Below are positions 11,675-23,264 of a stretch of DNA of 64,000 nt, one piece after another; positions within the stretch are counted from its first letter, which is position 1, and each line of letters opens with the position of its first letter. The stretch is from NCBI GenBank assembly GCA_022578605.1, contig MU394062.1, positions 1-64,000 of the forward strand. The letters run 5' to 3'. The notes beneath the pieces were generated by a model. It was not told the origin of the DNA and made no database searches. It saw nothing but the letters and a program-made list of their open reading frames with translations. Both the position numbers and the translations under genes were made by a program. The DNA is from Camillea tinctor (Eukaryota > Ascomycota > Sordariomycetes > Xylariales > Xylariaceae).

Positions 11675-13370
11675 CTATTTCCAGCTGTGTAGCTCCCTCT
11701 CAATCATGTCCCAGGCCTTAGGTTCCATATAGCCAGCCAACCAGAAGTTGCCCTCGAGGTCCTGGCCGTAGATATAGAATAGCTCTCGCCGGCCTCGATA
11801 TCTCTTGGGGGGCAATGTATGATAGAATACGCATGAGCCCGCCGTCGCATGTCGTGAGTAGCCGGGGGCGACTGCGTTCTTGAAGTTGACAGCTTCATAC
11901 AATCTTGCTGGCGTAAAATCCTCGATTTCTAGCGTGGCATTATCTTTAAAGCCAAATAGATCGGGGGTTCCGCCTATGTATGTGTCTCTCCACAACTTCA
12001 ACTTAGCCTGGATAAAAGACCTTGTTTGTGTTCTCAGACTAGTTCTGATCAGGCGTGCAGTCTCCCCTATTGTATATTTGCCTATTTGAAAAACTGAAAG
12101 TTGTGTGGCAGCCTGACATCTGAGGTTCTGCACGTACGCCTCGTCGGGATTACAGTACTCGTACTTCGGGTCACGAAGGTTCAGTGTAGTTCTCAACCAG
12201 ACAGGTATCTCCTCCAAGCTTGATTTAGAACGCCAGAGGCACATTGATCGTGTAACCCAAGCCATGAGCACTTCGGCATCGCTGATATCAAATGCGTCAT
12301 CTTCCAGAAAGCTCCGTTTTCTTAACCTCTCGTCAATTTTTCGAACATTCAGTAGGAAGTTCTTGGGAATAAAAATCAGGCGTAAATCGGTATTGAGGAC
12401 CCTGTCAGGCTTATTTTGTGGCTGCTTCTCATAGACTTTTCCGGCCTCCTGAACAAGCGAATTGTTCTGCATCGTAGATTTCACGTGGAGCTTCTTGATG
12501 ATTTCTCCGACGATATCCTTTCTGGCGCCGGCCAGAGGTCGGACTTTGTTGCTAGGACGGCAATTTACCACCGCAGACCACTCTGCTAACAATGTAGCTA
12601 GGCCACCAGCATCCATCATAGAATGTGGGAATGAAATGCCCACGATAGTTGCGTCGGTAAACGACATGATGTGAATAGCCATAGGTACCACATCCCTCCT
12701 AATATGTTGTTCAATACTGTCGGGATCTTCTATTAGTCGAGCGACAATGTCGTGGAATAGTCTAGCTCTCTTGAAAATGCAAGGCCCGTCATTCAAGCGA
12801 CTTGGCAGATCGGACATAGTCGATAATGCCTTGATTGACATTCCACTATGACTATTGTCATGGCGGTATTGGAAGGCCGGCCTTTCTGTAGTGAATCGCC
12901 TAGGAACATGAACTTCCCATTCGCTCGTTCCTAAGGACCTCGACCGACCATTACTGTTCACCTGTCATAGTGGCTTAATATTACTGCGTGTAGCCCACCT
13001 AGTTGCCAGGTTATTCAGAGGATCGGGATAGACTAACCTTTCTATGAATACGCCCCCCAAGCTTCTTCCAATCACCCGTACTGAGTAGTTTAGTCAAAGA
13101 AGCACGTAAATATTCTGGGTCAAGCACATCGTTGAACATGAAACTCCAGTTCACGGTAACGTAGAGACAGCGAGTAGGACTATCTTCCATGTACATGGGA
13201 TAGACGGTGTCAGTCCAGTTGGCTTTAGTAGGGTGTCGTATGTGATCCAGAGTTTGCAGGATTATTGATATGATCTCGGTTACTAATTGCAGAACCAAAT
13301 ATTTAAATGTCGTTATCGTCGAGATGAACCATAGTAAGCCCCTATAGGTCCTCGCTATCATGCTAGCCAT
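11675..13370 (-). CDS. BAHD/HXXXD-type CoA-dependent acyltransferase
   Basis: Two exons on the minus strand, 13370-13038 and 12961-11675, with a 76-bp phase-0 intron (GTTAGT donor, CAG acceptor); 539 residues. The HXXXD catalytic motif reads FPHSMMDAGG, with His224 as general base and Asp228. In this family the enzyme moves an acyl group from acyl-CoA onto an alcohol or amine, often a secondary metabolite, and the closest architecture is that of fungal trichothecene-acetyltransferase-like transferases. I could not find the second family motif, DFGWG, near the C-terminus, where AVNFKNAVAPG is the nearest block. Residues 1-40 are hydrophobic and could be a membrane anchor. No polyketide or peptide synthase is nearby, so the substrate cannot be inferred. 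Confidence 0.8.
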
Positions 13371-14260
13371 GGAGGGCGATTTACCAAGGGAAGAAACAAA
13401 AAGGGTACAGCAATTTGGGAGACTTCGTGGGTTACAGCAATAACATTAGCCCAAGTCCTGGTCATAAAATAGTCATTACCTAGTACTTAAGTAAGAAGGC
13501 TTAAGCTAAGACTTTCCTTAGGAGACATGACTTCCTAGATAAAAAGCCTTGGAGGTCAGGGAAAGGAAGCCACCCCCTTTTTGCCCAAGTTGGCATAATT
13601 TGAACAAGAGATTGTTTACAGAATGGGAAATAGCCACCAGACGAAATTCCCTCGATTCAAGAAGGAAGACCATCTAGCTTCCATAGGTAATAAATACTCA
13701 AATCGTCGTACAGATACATATGTAATGACAATCTGAGATCGTGATGTATATATTCGCTATACAGCTATCAGGTAGATGAAACGACAAATACCAGCTAATA
13801 CTACCTGGCATGACACGAGTCTATTTATGTACCTATCTACGAACGAAAGATTGCCCCTTACTCATGAATCGAATGAAGACACCCAAATGATGAGTTACTA
13901 CCTACGTATCAATGTTATAAAAGTAGATAATAGAGGTTCACGCGGAAACTACCCAGCATACAACGCATTCACCGTTCAACCAACGAACCCTCAAGTCACT
14001 AGAGTTTTTGATTTTATTCAGATGTACTAGTAAGTGTACCAAAGCCACTTAACAAAGGGGAAAAAAAAAACCGAGAAAATTAAACCCATTATATAATAAC
14101 CCATCCCGTCGTCGTCGTCGTCGTCAGCATCATCTCCCTAGGTATCACAATACACAGCATGTAACATAGCGTTTAAAATCCTTCCACCAGATCTCCTAGA
14201 TCTCTCTCTTTCTCTTTTTACCTAGCACCAGGCTCTGGCCTTCGTTTCCTCTTAACCCAT
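13371..14260. other. Spacer between the acyltransferase and wall-protein genes
   Basis: No gene seen. It contains the acyltransferase upstream region, ACCTAGGT-like motifs (13479-13487, 14144-14150) and a GTC trinucleotide repeat at 14108-14125. The 84-residue frame at 13776-14030 has random composition. Confidence 0.5.
14108..14125. repeat. GTC trinucleotide repeat
   Basis: Six perfect GTC units in the 3' flank of the wall-protein gene. It is a simple microsatellite. Confidence 0.85.
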
Positions 14261-16013
14261 CTACAGCACCAACACAACCACCCCGACGAACCCAATCAGC
14301 ACCCCCATCCCCATCCCCAGCGCGTCTCTTCCTCGCACCGCGGCACTAAGCGGGACTATCCCCCCCGCGGCCGCGGTCCCGTTGCCCGCCGTGCTCGACG
14401 CCACCGCGGCCGCAGCGCTCGTGCTCGCGCTCGCGAAACTCATCACGAACCCGGACGACGACGCTGCCTGCGATGTCCGCACCGCAGCCGCAGACGAAGA
14501 AGAAGAAGCGTCGGGCAGCGGCTCCAGGGCCCGCGACGCGGTGGCTTCGGCGGTGGCCGCGTTGGGGAGGGCCTGCAGGGGCGCGGAGGAGGTCAGGTCC
14601 CCTGCCTCCACGGCTGCGGTGGCGGCGGCGGCGGCGGAAGAAGCGACACCCGCCTCGGCCGAGGCGGAAGAAGCAACAACCGCGGCGGCGGAGGTGGCTG
14701 CGGGGAGGGCCTGGAGGGCCTCGGAGGCGGTGGCTTCCACTTGCGCGGAGCTGGCGCTGGGGAGTGGTGCGAGGCCCCCTGCTACGGCGGCGGAGGTCTG
14801 TTCCACGACGGCGGCGGCGGCGGATGTGGCTACTGATTCGATAACAGCAGCAGATGTGGCCGCTGACTCCATGGCGGCGCCGGGAAGGCTCTCAAGCGTG
14901 GAGGCCGCGGCTGGAGGGGCTGCGATGGTCTGGAAGCCCTGGATCGAAGCTGTGCTCGCTGGTGCTACCACGGCGGCTGAGGAGGCTTCCACTACACTGC
15001 TAGCAGCGATGGCTCCGGCGCCCATGCCCATGGCCACGGAGGAAGCAGACTCGACAACGGCGGCGGCAGAGGTAGCGCCGATTTGCTGGAAGCTCTGGAT
15101 CACGGCGGCAGAAGTGGCGGACAAGCTCACGGCAGCCTGTGGGTTATGAAACGTTAGCGACGGGAACCCCCCAGAGTAGCTATGCACTTTATCTTTTTGA
15201 GGGGACATGGGGGCTTACCTGAGACGAAGCCTCAGCGACCGCTGCCGCGCTCGTGAGATGTTGGACTGCGCTCGACTGTACCACGAGGCTCGACAGCTGC
15301 GCTACTGCCGTGGTCTCGAGGGCGGCAGCAGAGCTGGTGGCGACGGCGGCGGCGGCGGATGTGCTGGCGACCTCGCCTGCGCCTCCCGCGCCGGGCAGCG
15401 CGACGAGTCCGCCTGAGGTGACTTGGGCTCCGGGGAGGGCGACTAGTCCGCCTGCTGCTGCTGCTTGTCCGGCCTGTTGTGCCTGTTCCTGGCCCTGTGC
15501 CTGACCTTGTCCTTTTGCCTGTCCCTGGGCCTGGCCGTTGCCGGACTGGTTGCCTTGCATGTTGTTATCATCGGCGTCATCGTCGTTGTTGTTATTCTTG
15601 TTGTTGCCGTTATTGTTGTTGCCATTCTTGCCGTTGCCGTTGCCGCCATTATTGTTGTTGTTATTGTTGTTATTGCCATTGTCATTACCGCCGTTGTTGT
15701 CATTCTCCGAGTCTCCCTTGAAACCCTTGAAGCCCTGGAAGCCCTGCATCTGCTGGTTAGCGCCCTGCTGGCCGGCGCCCTTCGACCCGGCGTTATCATC
15801 CTCCTCGTCCTGGTTAGAGACGTCCTTCACTTGGCCCTGCTGAGCAGAACCGCCCGCCGCAGCAAAGTTGCTGTTAGCCCCGCGGAAACCTTGAAAATCT
15901 TGAGAGCCTTGGACTGCGTTGCCGTTCTGGAAGTTGGGCGCCGCGTAGACGCCGCTGTTCACGGAGGTGGCGAGCAGAGCGGCCAGGGCCGCGGTCAAAT
16001 GATAGTGCCTCAT
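14261..16013 (-). CDS. Secreted Ala/Ser/Asn-rich, probably GPI-anchored cell-wall protein
   Basis: Two exons on the minus strand, 16013-15219 and 15136-14261, with an 82-bp phase-0 intron; 556 residues. Residues 1-24 form a classic signal peptide ending VYA. Next come a Gly/Gln region with QGF/KGF repeats, a long Asn/Gly/Asp tract from codon repeats (about 15580-15690), and a Gln/Ala/Gly tract. A long Ala/Ser region then carries a degenerate repeat built around xLxxLPxA (GLVALPGA twice, then APLPSA, QALPAA, QALPNA, EPLPDA). The C-terminus has a small-residue region (GNGTAAAGG) followed by a hydrophobic tail (GVLIGFVGVVVLVL), as expected for a GPI attachment signal. The protein is predicted to be wall-linked and mostly disordered, with many Ser/Thr sites for O-mannosylation. 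I do not recognise a named family. Confidence 0.8.
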
Positions 16014-18270
16014 ATTGTAGCGTTGAAGTCGTTTGCTACGTAGTTCTCCTTTCAGTCGTGCTTCCTCAGTATATTAGGAGACCAGCCCAGATGAGTGATA
16101 GTGAATAAAGATATTATAGCAACTCGGGTAAGAGTATGATATGAAACTGGGATGACTGCTCAACAGTCTCTCTAGCTGCCCGGCAGACGAAGCGAAGATG
16201 CGAAGAGAACTAGAAAATAAAGAGGGACGACAAGAAAAAAAAATGAATGTATGAGGTAACAAAACGTCAAGAAGGGAAAAAGGGTGAAGAGAGGCAACGA
16301 ACGAGAAGTATGTAGCTAGGGCGGGAGTGAGAGGACCCGTTGAAAGTAACAAGTGAACTTTTTACTATCATCTAGGTTATATGCTATTAGCCAACCTGTG
16401 TATATTGATTGTGCGAGCCCAATGATCGAGGGTCATGTCCATGTCCTTGTCCATCCAGGTGGCGCCCCCCGTCGTCTCTTGATTCCCCCTTCAAATGATT
16501 TGCGGTGATCAGAGTCTGAGCTTAGGGGCGCATCATTCGACGCATCACGCTTGGCTTCTTGTTCCTCTTGGTAGTGACCGAACGACTTCACTCGTTTCTA
16601 TCGCATCTGGTTCTACCTAGCGCCAGCACGAAGCATGTCTGGTTTCGCACGAGGATATTTCTTTAAGAATGGGCACATATAGACTCAATAAGCCCACTCT
16701 AATCCGAGGAAGTTCCAACTTCGACATGAGCAACTCAACATACATAGACCAGAACAAGCATGCTGAACCCATTGTACGTAGAACGCCACGGTGACCCGGC
16801 ATCACGTCCCGCAAAAGCAAGATCCATGCGCAACTCGCAAGTCCACAATGCGCTGAAGGAAGTCGAAACGACTTCATACCTCGCCCATCCAGCAAGTGAC
16901 CTACGAACTCCTACTCTGCTAGTACAAGAGGTTTCATCGAACCTGTTTAATCCCATAACATGCCAGGGTTTGGTGGTTTGACTTGCCTTCGCGGGGCATT
17001 AACGAGGAGTAAGGTCGGAAAATACCTAAAGGTGGTTAGACCCGGCAGGCCAATGAATAAGCTTGTTGGCGACAGTTTCATCTGATCGCCCCCAGGAATG
17101 CGGCTCATCTCGACCCGTGCTGCCGTGCAGTGCGTGGAGGTCTTGGGTTGCACGGAACGGCGTCGAGCCGGTGATGTAGGTCCCGAATTGGGATGGCTAG
17201 CCTGGTACACACACACCAACCAGCCTAATCGAATGTGTTAGTCGTATGCTAACAACAGATGGAACTCAAGACAACACCTTCGGACATATGTATACCTCAG
17301 GAGTTCTCCCATCTATCACCAGTATACAATAAGTTAAGAAGTTGGCATTTAGGTTACTACGTTCGAGATCTGAGTTGTAGGCCCCTAAAGAGAGATAGGT
17401 ATACTCAAGCAACACAACAAAGACTAAAAACATCCCAAATCATCCGTCCGTGCTGCCATCCCATGCTGCACATGAAACACGCCTCATCGGGAAAGTCATA
17501 CTGTAAATCAACCTCAAGTCTCAAAAGCGGAGACCGAGCGAGCCTTGGCAAAGGCCCCTTACCCCAAACCCCTAACCCAAGAGGCATTGTGGGATGAAAG
17601 AACAAGCAGGAGGCATAAGGGTGACTTCATCGACATGTGTCATGCTTGAAGAAGGGAGGAGAAGGAGAAGGATAGATTATAGAGGAGATGGGGGGGATGT
17701 CTCTCTACCTGCCATCCCAAGCAAGGGTTTTCAGCTTTTCAATGTATTTGTAAAGGAAGATGGGAAGAGCAAAATCACAATGTTTAGGTATTCAGTGCCT
17801 CACATTTAGGAAAGCATATAAAATTACTGGTGCATCGGGGTTCATTTCCACCCCTCTTGCTGTATATCCCACACAAGCAATGGCTATTTAGGATTTATCA
17901 TCTTGTGAAAACACCCCTCAATAAGGTCAAGGGAATGAAAAACGCCATCGTTGCCCTCACCCTTTTAAAAGTACAGCATCATCGTCCGTAGCTAATAGGC
18001 AAAGTATAATAACATATCCCGCACATTTACTGTAAAAAAAAATCATGGGTTTCGTTCATGTCCCGCTCGCATTATTACTTGCCAGGGAGAGGAGTATCCC
18101 CTGCATGACGGACGAACCCCTAATGCAGAAGCCCAATTTCTTGCTCTAGGTGTAAGGCTCATCATCTGCTAACGCACTGGGCACACCACAACCCAGTGGA
18201 CTGGGTTCCAGTTTATAGATTAACGGTACCGATACCCAATAGACCAATTATAGCGCCCCTTCCACATTCC
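16014..18270. other. Long spacer with no supported gene
   Basis: All reading frames are short and look random. The first ~350 bases are the upstream region of the wall-protein gene. A C-rich stretch at 17556-17580 contains one telomere-like CCCTAA in a degenerate context and is too short to be an interstitial telomere. The final part is the 3' flank of ssr4. Confidence 0.55.
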
Positions 18271-20484
18271 CTACATGTTTCCCTCAGCCGGAGTATCCCC
18301 GCTACTTTGACCGTCTACACCGTGAAAGGCATCGCCAAAGGCAGAATCCTCCATGTTGAGGTCCAGACTTTCGCCAAGATCGCCTGGTGTTCCACTGCTG
18401 AATCCAGCCAAGGCATCCCCCGCAGTATTCAGATCATCAAGTGAGCTAAAGTCATTTTGGTCTCCTTCAAAGCCCATCGAGGGAGTTCCCGCAGCCGATG
18501 CTTGCTTGCTAGTGGTATCCACAGGCTTCGGGGCCTCACCGGCTGGCGCTGGGTCGGCGGAAGCATCTGGCGGCGTAGTGCCACCTTTAGGAACAACCAC
18601 CCAATCACCGCTTTCCGTGCCCTGGTCGGGGGCCGTCGTCGCTGGCTGCGCCGGCGGGTCTGTGCCGTCCATCTTCACATCGTTATCCTGCTTGGCTGGC
18701 GCGGCCGGTTGTGGTGGTGGGTTGGGTGAGGGGGCGCTAACATTGGCGGGGGTAGCAGCGCTAGAGTGTACGGCAGAAGGCTGTGGCTGGGGTGTTGAGG
18801 TGGATGAGGCACCTGTGTGCATCTGGTCTAAGAGTCCAGCAGCGGTCCCTCCCATGTCGATGTCAGAATCGCCCATCATAAAACCGCTATGCTGAGAGCC
18901 CGCTTGAGAGGGCTGGCGTGACATGGTTCCGCTTCCGTTGGCCGTAGCATTTTGGGCGCCGCTTGTAGTTGGTTGTGGGCTAGATATATCCATTCCAGGT
19001 TCAGGGGCTGGCTCCTGGTACCCACCGGCGTGAATCCGTCTTAAGTCATGAATGACCTCAGCACGTCGACCCAGATGAGCTTCTACTTGGGATACTATAT
19101 CATCGACCTTCTTGTTATGCTTTGAGGACCATCGGTTCGCGCCATCTTCGTTATCGTCTATCCGAGCTTCTAGCCGTAGACCGTCCGAGCCGGGCTCGTC
19201 TACGGCTGACCGCAGCTCTCGTTCAGCAGTGGTGAGGAGTGAATTATGCTTGAACTTGGCCATCTTCTTAGCATGCTCGGCTTCCATCTTCTCAAGCTCC
19301 GCCTTGGTTGCCTCGATCCTATCATTAACTCGCTTTCGAAATTCAGCAGCTAACTCAGGATCAAGGTGGGTGGCAGCAGGTTTCGTAGGAGGCTGGGTGA
19401 GGGCATTAGGGCCTTGAGCCTCAAAGATTCCCTCTGTTAAGCTAGACAGCTCGCCTTTGAGGCCGAACCCGAGATCGGCGAACCCAATCTGGCCCATCCT
19501 GTACGGCGATGACAGAATTTCCTCCATCCACTCGTGGTTTTGCTGATACCTACTCAAGCTGACTTCCCGAGGCGTGAGATGGTCAAAAAGGTCGCCGCGG
19601 GACGTGTCTTCGTCGTCGTCGTTAGGATCAGGTTGAGATAATTGGGCCATAGCTTGCGGGCCCTGGTTATGAGCGGCATGCGCAGTTCTTGCGCGCTTAG
19701 ACGGTGGCCCGCCGGTAGCTGGAGGATGGGCAGGATATGCCATGTTCTGGGGAACCCCTCGGTTCGCGGCATACATCTGTTGGCGGGATGGCTCCCGAGG
19801 CCAGTTAATCTGTGGCCAGTTCACGCGGTCGCCCAGAATAAACTCCTTTCGCTGGATCTGGCCGCAGCGTTGAAGAAGGGCGCGAGCTTCTAGGATGGCC
19901 TGGGTTCTGTGAGGGTCGGTCCGGATCATGTGAGAAGGGATGCGGTCGTTGGTGTCAACGGGGCCGTAGTGTACAATCCACAGACTCGGATCAACCTGGG
20001 GGGCGTTCGGGTTGGGAGGATTCGCAGGCATGAGGCGGAAACGACGTCGAGAACGGGTGGCCATATGTTCCCCGTATGCGAACCCATGTTTATGGAGGTA
20101 CATCTCGAGAATCTAGACATGGTATATAGGTTAGTAATTTATTCTAGACTCGGTAGTTGATCATACACGTACAACACCGTTTCCCACGTTGCTGTAGTGG
20201 AATTCTTCCTGAATCGGCCATATGTATCCATCACTGGCAAAATGGGTTCCCATCAGCTGCAATGGCTGCCATGCCAGGAATATGGTGCCGCTGTCTGGTT
20301 TATCGATGACGTTCCAGTAAAATGGGGCGGTGTCGCGGGCGATCTTGGGAGCTTGCATCAACCACTGGGTGACTTCGGGAGGCTGGACATGTGCCTTGGT
20401 GGTATAGCGGAAGACCGAGGTGAGATGGACGTGCGGGAGCAGGTCTCTATTGACCGCGTAACTCGGGTCGCTGATGGCCGCCAT
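18271..20484 (-). CDS. ssr4: SWI/SNF and RSC complex subunit Ssr4 (DUF1750)
   Basis: Two exons on the minus strand, 20484-20173 and 20112-18271, with a 60-bp phase-0 intron (GTACGT donor, CTAG acceptor); 717 residues. I chose the ATG at 20484 because the frame further upstream opens only with TTG. The N-terminal ~200 residues are the conserved DUF1750 part, with blocks such as LPHVHLTSVFRY, PFYWNVIDKPDSGTIFLAWQ and LWIVHYGPVDTNDRIP. Ssr4 is the fungal-specific subunit of the SWI/SNF and RSC nucleosome remodellers in the nucleus. Downstream are a basic PPSKRAR patch, a helical Glu/Lys/Ala segment (about 365-400) suited to a coiled coil, and a long disordered Pro/Ser/Thr/Asp tail. The protein is longer than the S. 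pombe one mainly through this tail. Confidence 0.88.
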
Positions 20485-21279
20485 TGTGTTTTTGCCCTTG
20501 CAAGAAACGCCCAACTACAACAGAACAGTCAATTGTCTAGTACGATCAGAAGGGGAAAATAGATTCATTTAGGTTGGGTGGATGGTTGACACAGAGCTCG
20601 TGGCACAATTCTGAAAACGAGGCTCGGAATGTTTCCAGTTTGGTTCGGTCGCGAAAATGCGAAAATGCGCGACGAAGCTTTTTGGTCTTTGGGGAAACTT
20701 TAATAAGTTCTTCGACCACCTTTATTATTACTAACCTAGCTACGGGACTAAAGCTCACTAAAAGTTCACTAGCTTAGGTACCTTAGGTAAGTAAGTGAGG
20801 CTGATAAGGCATATAAGCGTGGCTGGGATCTACCTAAAGTGGCTTTGGCCTACATCACGTGATGCACATTCCAACCCTAGATCGATTCTAGCAGCTTAGG
20901 TATAGCTTCGAACTAAACCTACTACCTGAATCAGAGACATAACAGTTTAATTTGCCAGACGTTATGAATCTTTAATGTAATAGAATTTTCCGATGGATGC
21001 TATGCAGGTTCTACCAACAATATCTGTTTTTCTATCCTGAAGGTCATCCATCTTCAGCACTATCTTTGGCTTGTGACCCTGACCGTTGCCAATTACTCGC
21101 CGCATTTCCATTGGGGATCATCTCCCCAACGACAACTTCGTGTCAATCATACTGTAGTTGGTGCTTCCCTTCCTCATCTATTTTAGCCTAGGCCTTGCCC
21201 TATGCTGACTCCATCATGCATCATGTATATCCTGGCAATCTCTCCAATATCTTTGTTGTTCTTGTTTTTTTTTTGGTAT
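20485..21279. other. Spacer upstream of ssr4 and downstream of gnd1
   Basis: No gene seen. It includes the ssr4 leader, an AT-rich stretch with CTTAGGTACCTTAGGTAAG-type motifs at about 20768-20790, and the 3' flank of gnd1. Confidence 0.5.
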
Positions 21280-23264
21280 TTAAGCTTGGTATGTAGAGGC
21301 CGAGACGTTACCACCACGTCCGGTCCAGTTGACGTGGATGTACTCGCCCTTGGGGTACTTCGCGTTAGCAGCTTCCGGCTTGACCTGGAAGGTGTGGGCA
21401 CCGAAGTAGTCACGCTGAGCCTGGAGCAGGTTAGCCGGAAGGTCCTTCGTGCGGTATCCATCGAACCACGACAGAGCCGTCGAGAAAGCCGGCGTAGGAA
21501 TGCCGAGAAGGGCAGCCTTAGCCACAACATCTCTCCAGCCGGGCTGTGCTGTGTGGATGGCCTTGTTGAAGAATTCATCGAACAACAAGTTCTCTAGGTC
21601 GGGGTTGTTTCGGTACGCGGCCGTGATGTCCTTCAAGAAGACGGAGCGGATAATGCAACCTCCTCTCCACATCAGCGCGATCGACGGCTTGTTGAGCTTC
21701 CATCCAAATTCCTTGGCGGCCTAGATAGAAGGGTTAGTCCTGTGTGCAAACCTAAAAGAAGGGGAACACCCTAATCATGCTTACCTCTTGCATCAGCATG
21801 AAACCTTGCGCATACGAGATGATCTTAGATGCGTAGAGAGCTTGCTCGAGGTCGTCAAGGAACTGTTCCCGGTTGCCCTCAAACTTGCTGGTCCGGCCAA
21901 CGTACTGTAGCTTCTGCGACGCCGTAGTACGCTCGCCCTTGATGGAGGACAAGCAACGAGCGAGCACAGCCTCAGCAATTAGGGTAACGGGCATTCCAAG
22001 GTCCAGAGCGTTGATGGCAGTCCACTTGCCAGTGCCCTTCTGACCAGCCTGGTCAAGGATCTTCTCAACCAGGGCGACTCCATCGTCATCGTTGAAGTAC
22101 ATGATATCACGGGTGATCTCGATAAGGAACGAGTCTAGGACGCCCTTGTTCCACTTGGCAAAGACATCACCCATCTCCTTGTTAGTCATACCCAGACCGC
22201 GCTTCATGATATCATAAGCCTAACGCGCACGATCGTTAGCCTCGTCTCGGAGGGAGCATAGAGTGAGTCAATAGGGGAAAGTACCTCGCAGATAAGCTGC
22301 ATGTCACCGTACTCAATACCGTTGTGAACCATCTTGACGTAGTGGCCAGCACCTTCGTCACCAACCCATTCACAGCAAGGCTCATCGCCGCTCTTGGCAG
22401 AGATACCCTGGAAGATATCCTTGATGAAAGGCCAGGCCTCCTCGTTGCCGCCGGGCATGATGGAAGGGCCATAGCGAGCACCCTCCTCACCACCGGAAAC
22501 ACCGGAGCCGACAAAGCGGATACCCTTGGTGTTGAGGTACTTGGTTCTCCGGTTGGAGTCGGGGTAGTGGGAGTTACCACCGTCAATGATGATGTCGCCC
22601 TTCTCTAGGAGAGGAAGCAGCGTCTCAATCCAGTCATCAACGGCCTTGCCAGCCTGGACAAGGAGCATGATGCGGCGGGGAGTCTTGAGCTTGGAGACAA
22701 ACTCCTCGTTGGAGTGAGCACCGACGATGGACTTGCCGTTGGCCTCGTTCGCCAAGAATCGGTCGACCTTGGAAACGGTTCGGTTGTAGGCGCAGATGGT
22801 GAAGCCGTGGTCGGCCATGTTCAGAATCAAGTTCTGGCCCCTGGCAAGAAAGAATAACAATGAGCACATGAGGTACACCACAGGGGTTTCTTGGAGGACT
22901 AGTAACTTACATGACGGCCAGACCAATAAGGCCGAGATCAGCACTTTTCGGAATAATTAGCATGGCTTCAACGGCAGCACAAATAACTAGAGCATAGCGA
23001 AGCACAATGATGACAGGGAAACAGAAGCTCGCCTTGCACCACCGAAAGAATTTGTAATGTTGACAAGACGGGCTCTGTAGGACCCGAGAAGTCGTTTCAG
23101 CGACAAGAAGTTGAGGGCATTTTGGAAAAGCCGCTGGGAGAGCCGGAATAAGCGTTGGGCGATGGTGGTGGGGTTCGACTTCATCGATCCCCTTCCAACT
23201 CTACCACAGCGGCGGGCTGATGAGGGGTATTCTGAGATGGTTAGACTTACACGGCACCAGACAT
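21280..23264 (-). CDS. gnd1: 6-phosphogluconate dehydrogenase, decarboxylating
   Basis: Five exons on the minus strand: 23264-23251, 22943-22911, 22840-22285, 22219-21785 and 21720-21280; 492 residues (yeast Gnd1 has 489). The first exon codes only MSGA plus part of a Val codon. It is followed by a 307-bp intron and a 33-base exon completing the Rossmann start [20 protein letters not shown]. Hallmarks include the NADP-binding GLAVMGQNL, substrate-binding YNRT, [16 protein letters not shown], the catalytic-lysine region [15 protein letters not shown], and the C-terminal [16 protein letters not shown]. The enzyme oxidises 6-phosphogluconate to ribulose-5-phosphate and CO2 with NADPH in the cytosolic pentose phosphate pathway. 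Every join keeps frame and restores conserved sequence. The tiny first exon and long first intron would be easy for gene finders to miss. Confidence 0.97.

Noticed and set aside
14382..16043. Antisense frames (up to 255 residues) across the wall-protein gene
   Set aside because: They result from GCN and AAC codon repeats read on the opposite strand, which give Ala/Val/Leu-rich sequence.
17556..17580. Telomere-like C-rich string (CCCTAACCC in a degenerate context)
   Set aside because: Only one true CCCTAA unit. The same applies to TTAGGGTTA at 27549-27557; both are too short for interstitial telomeres.
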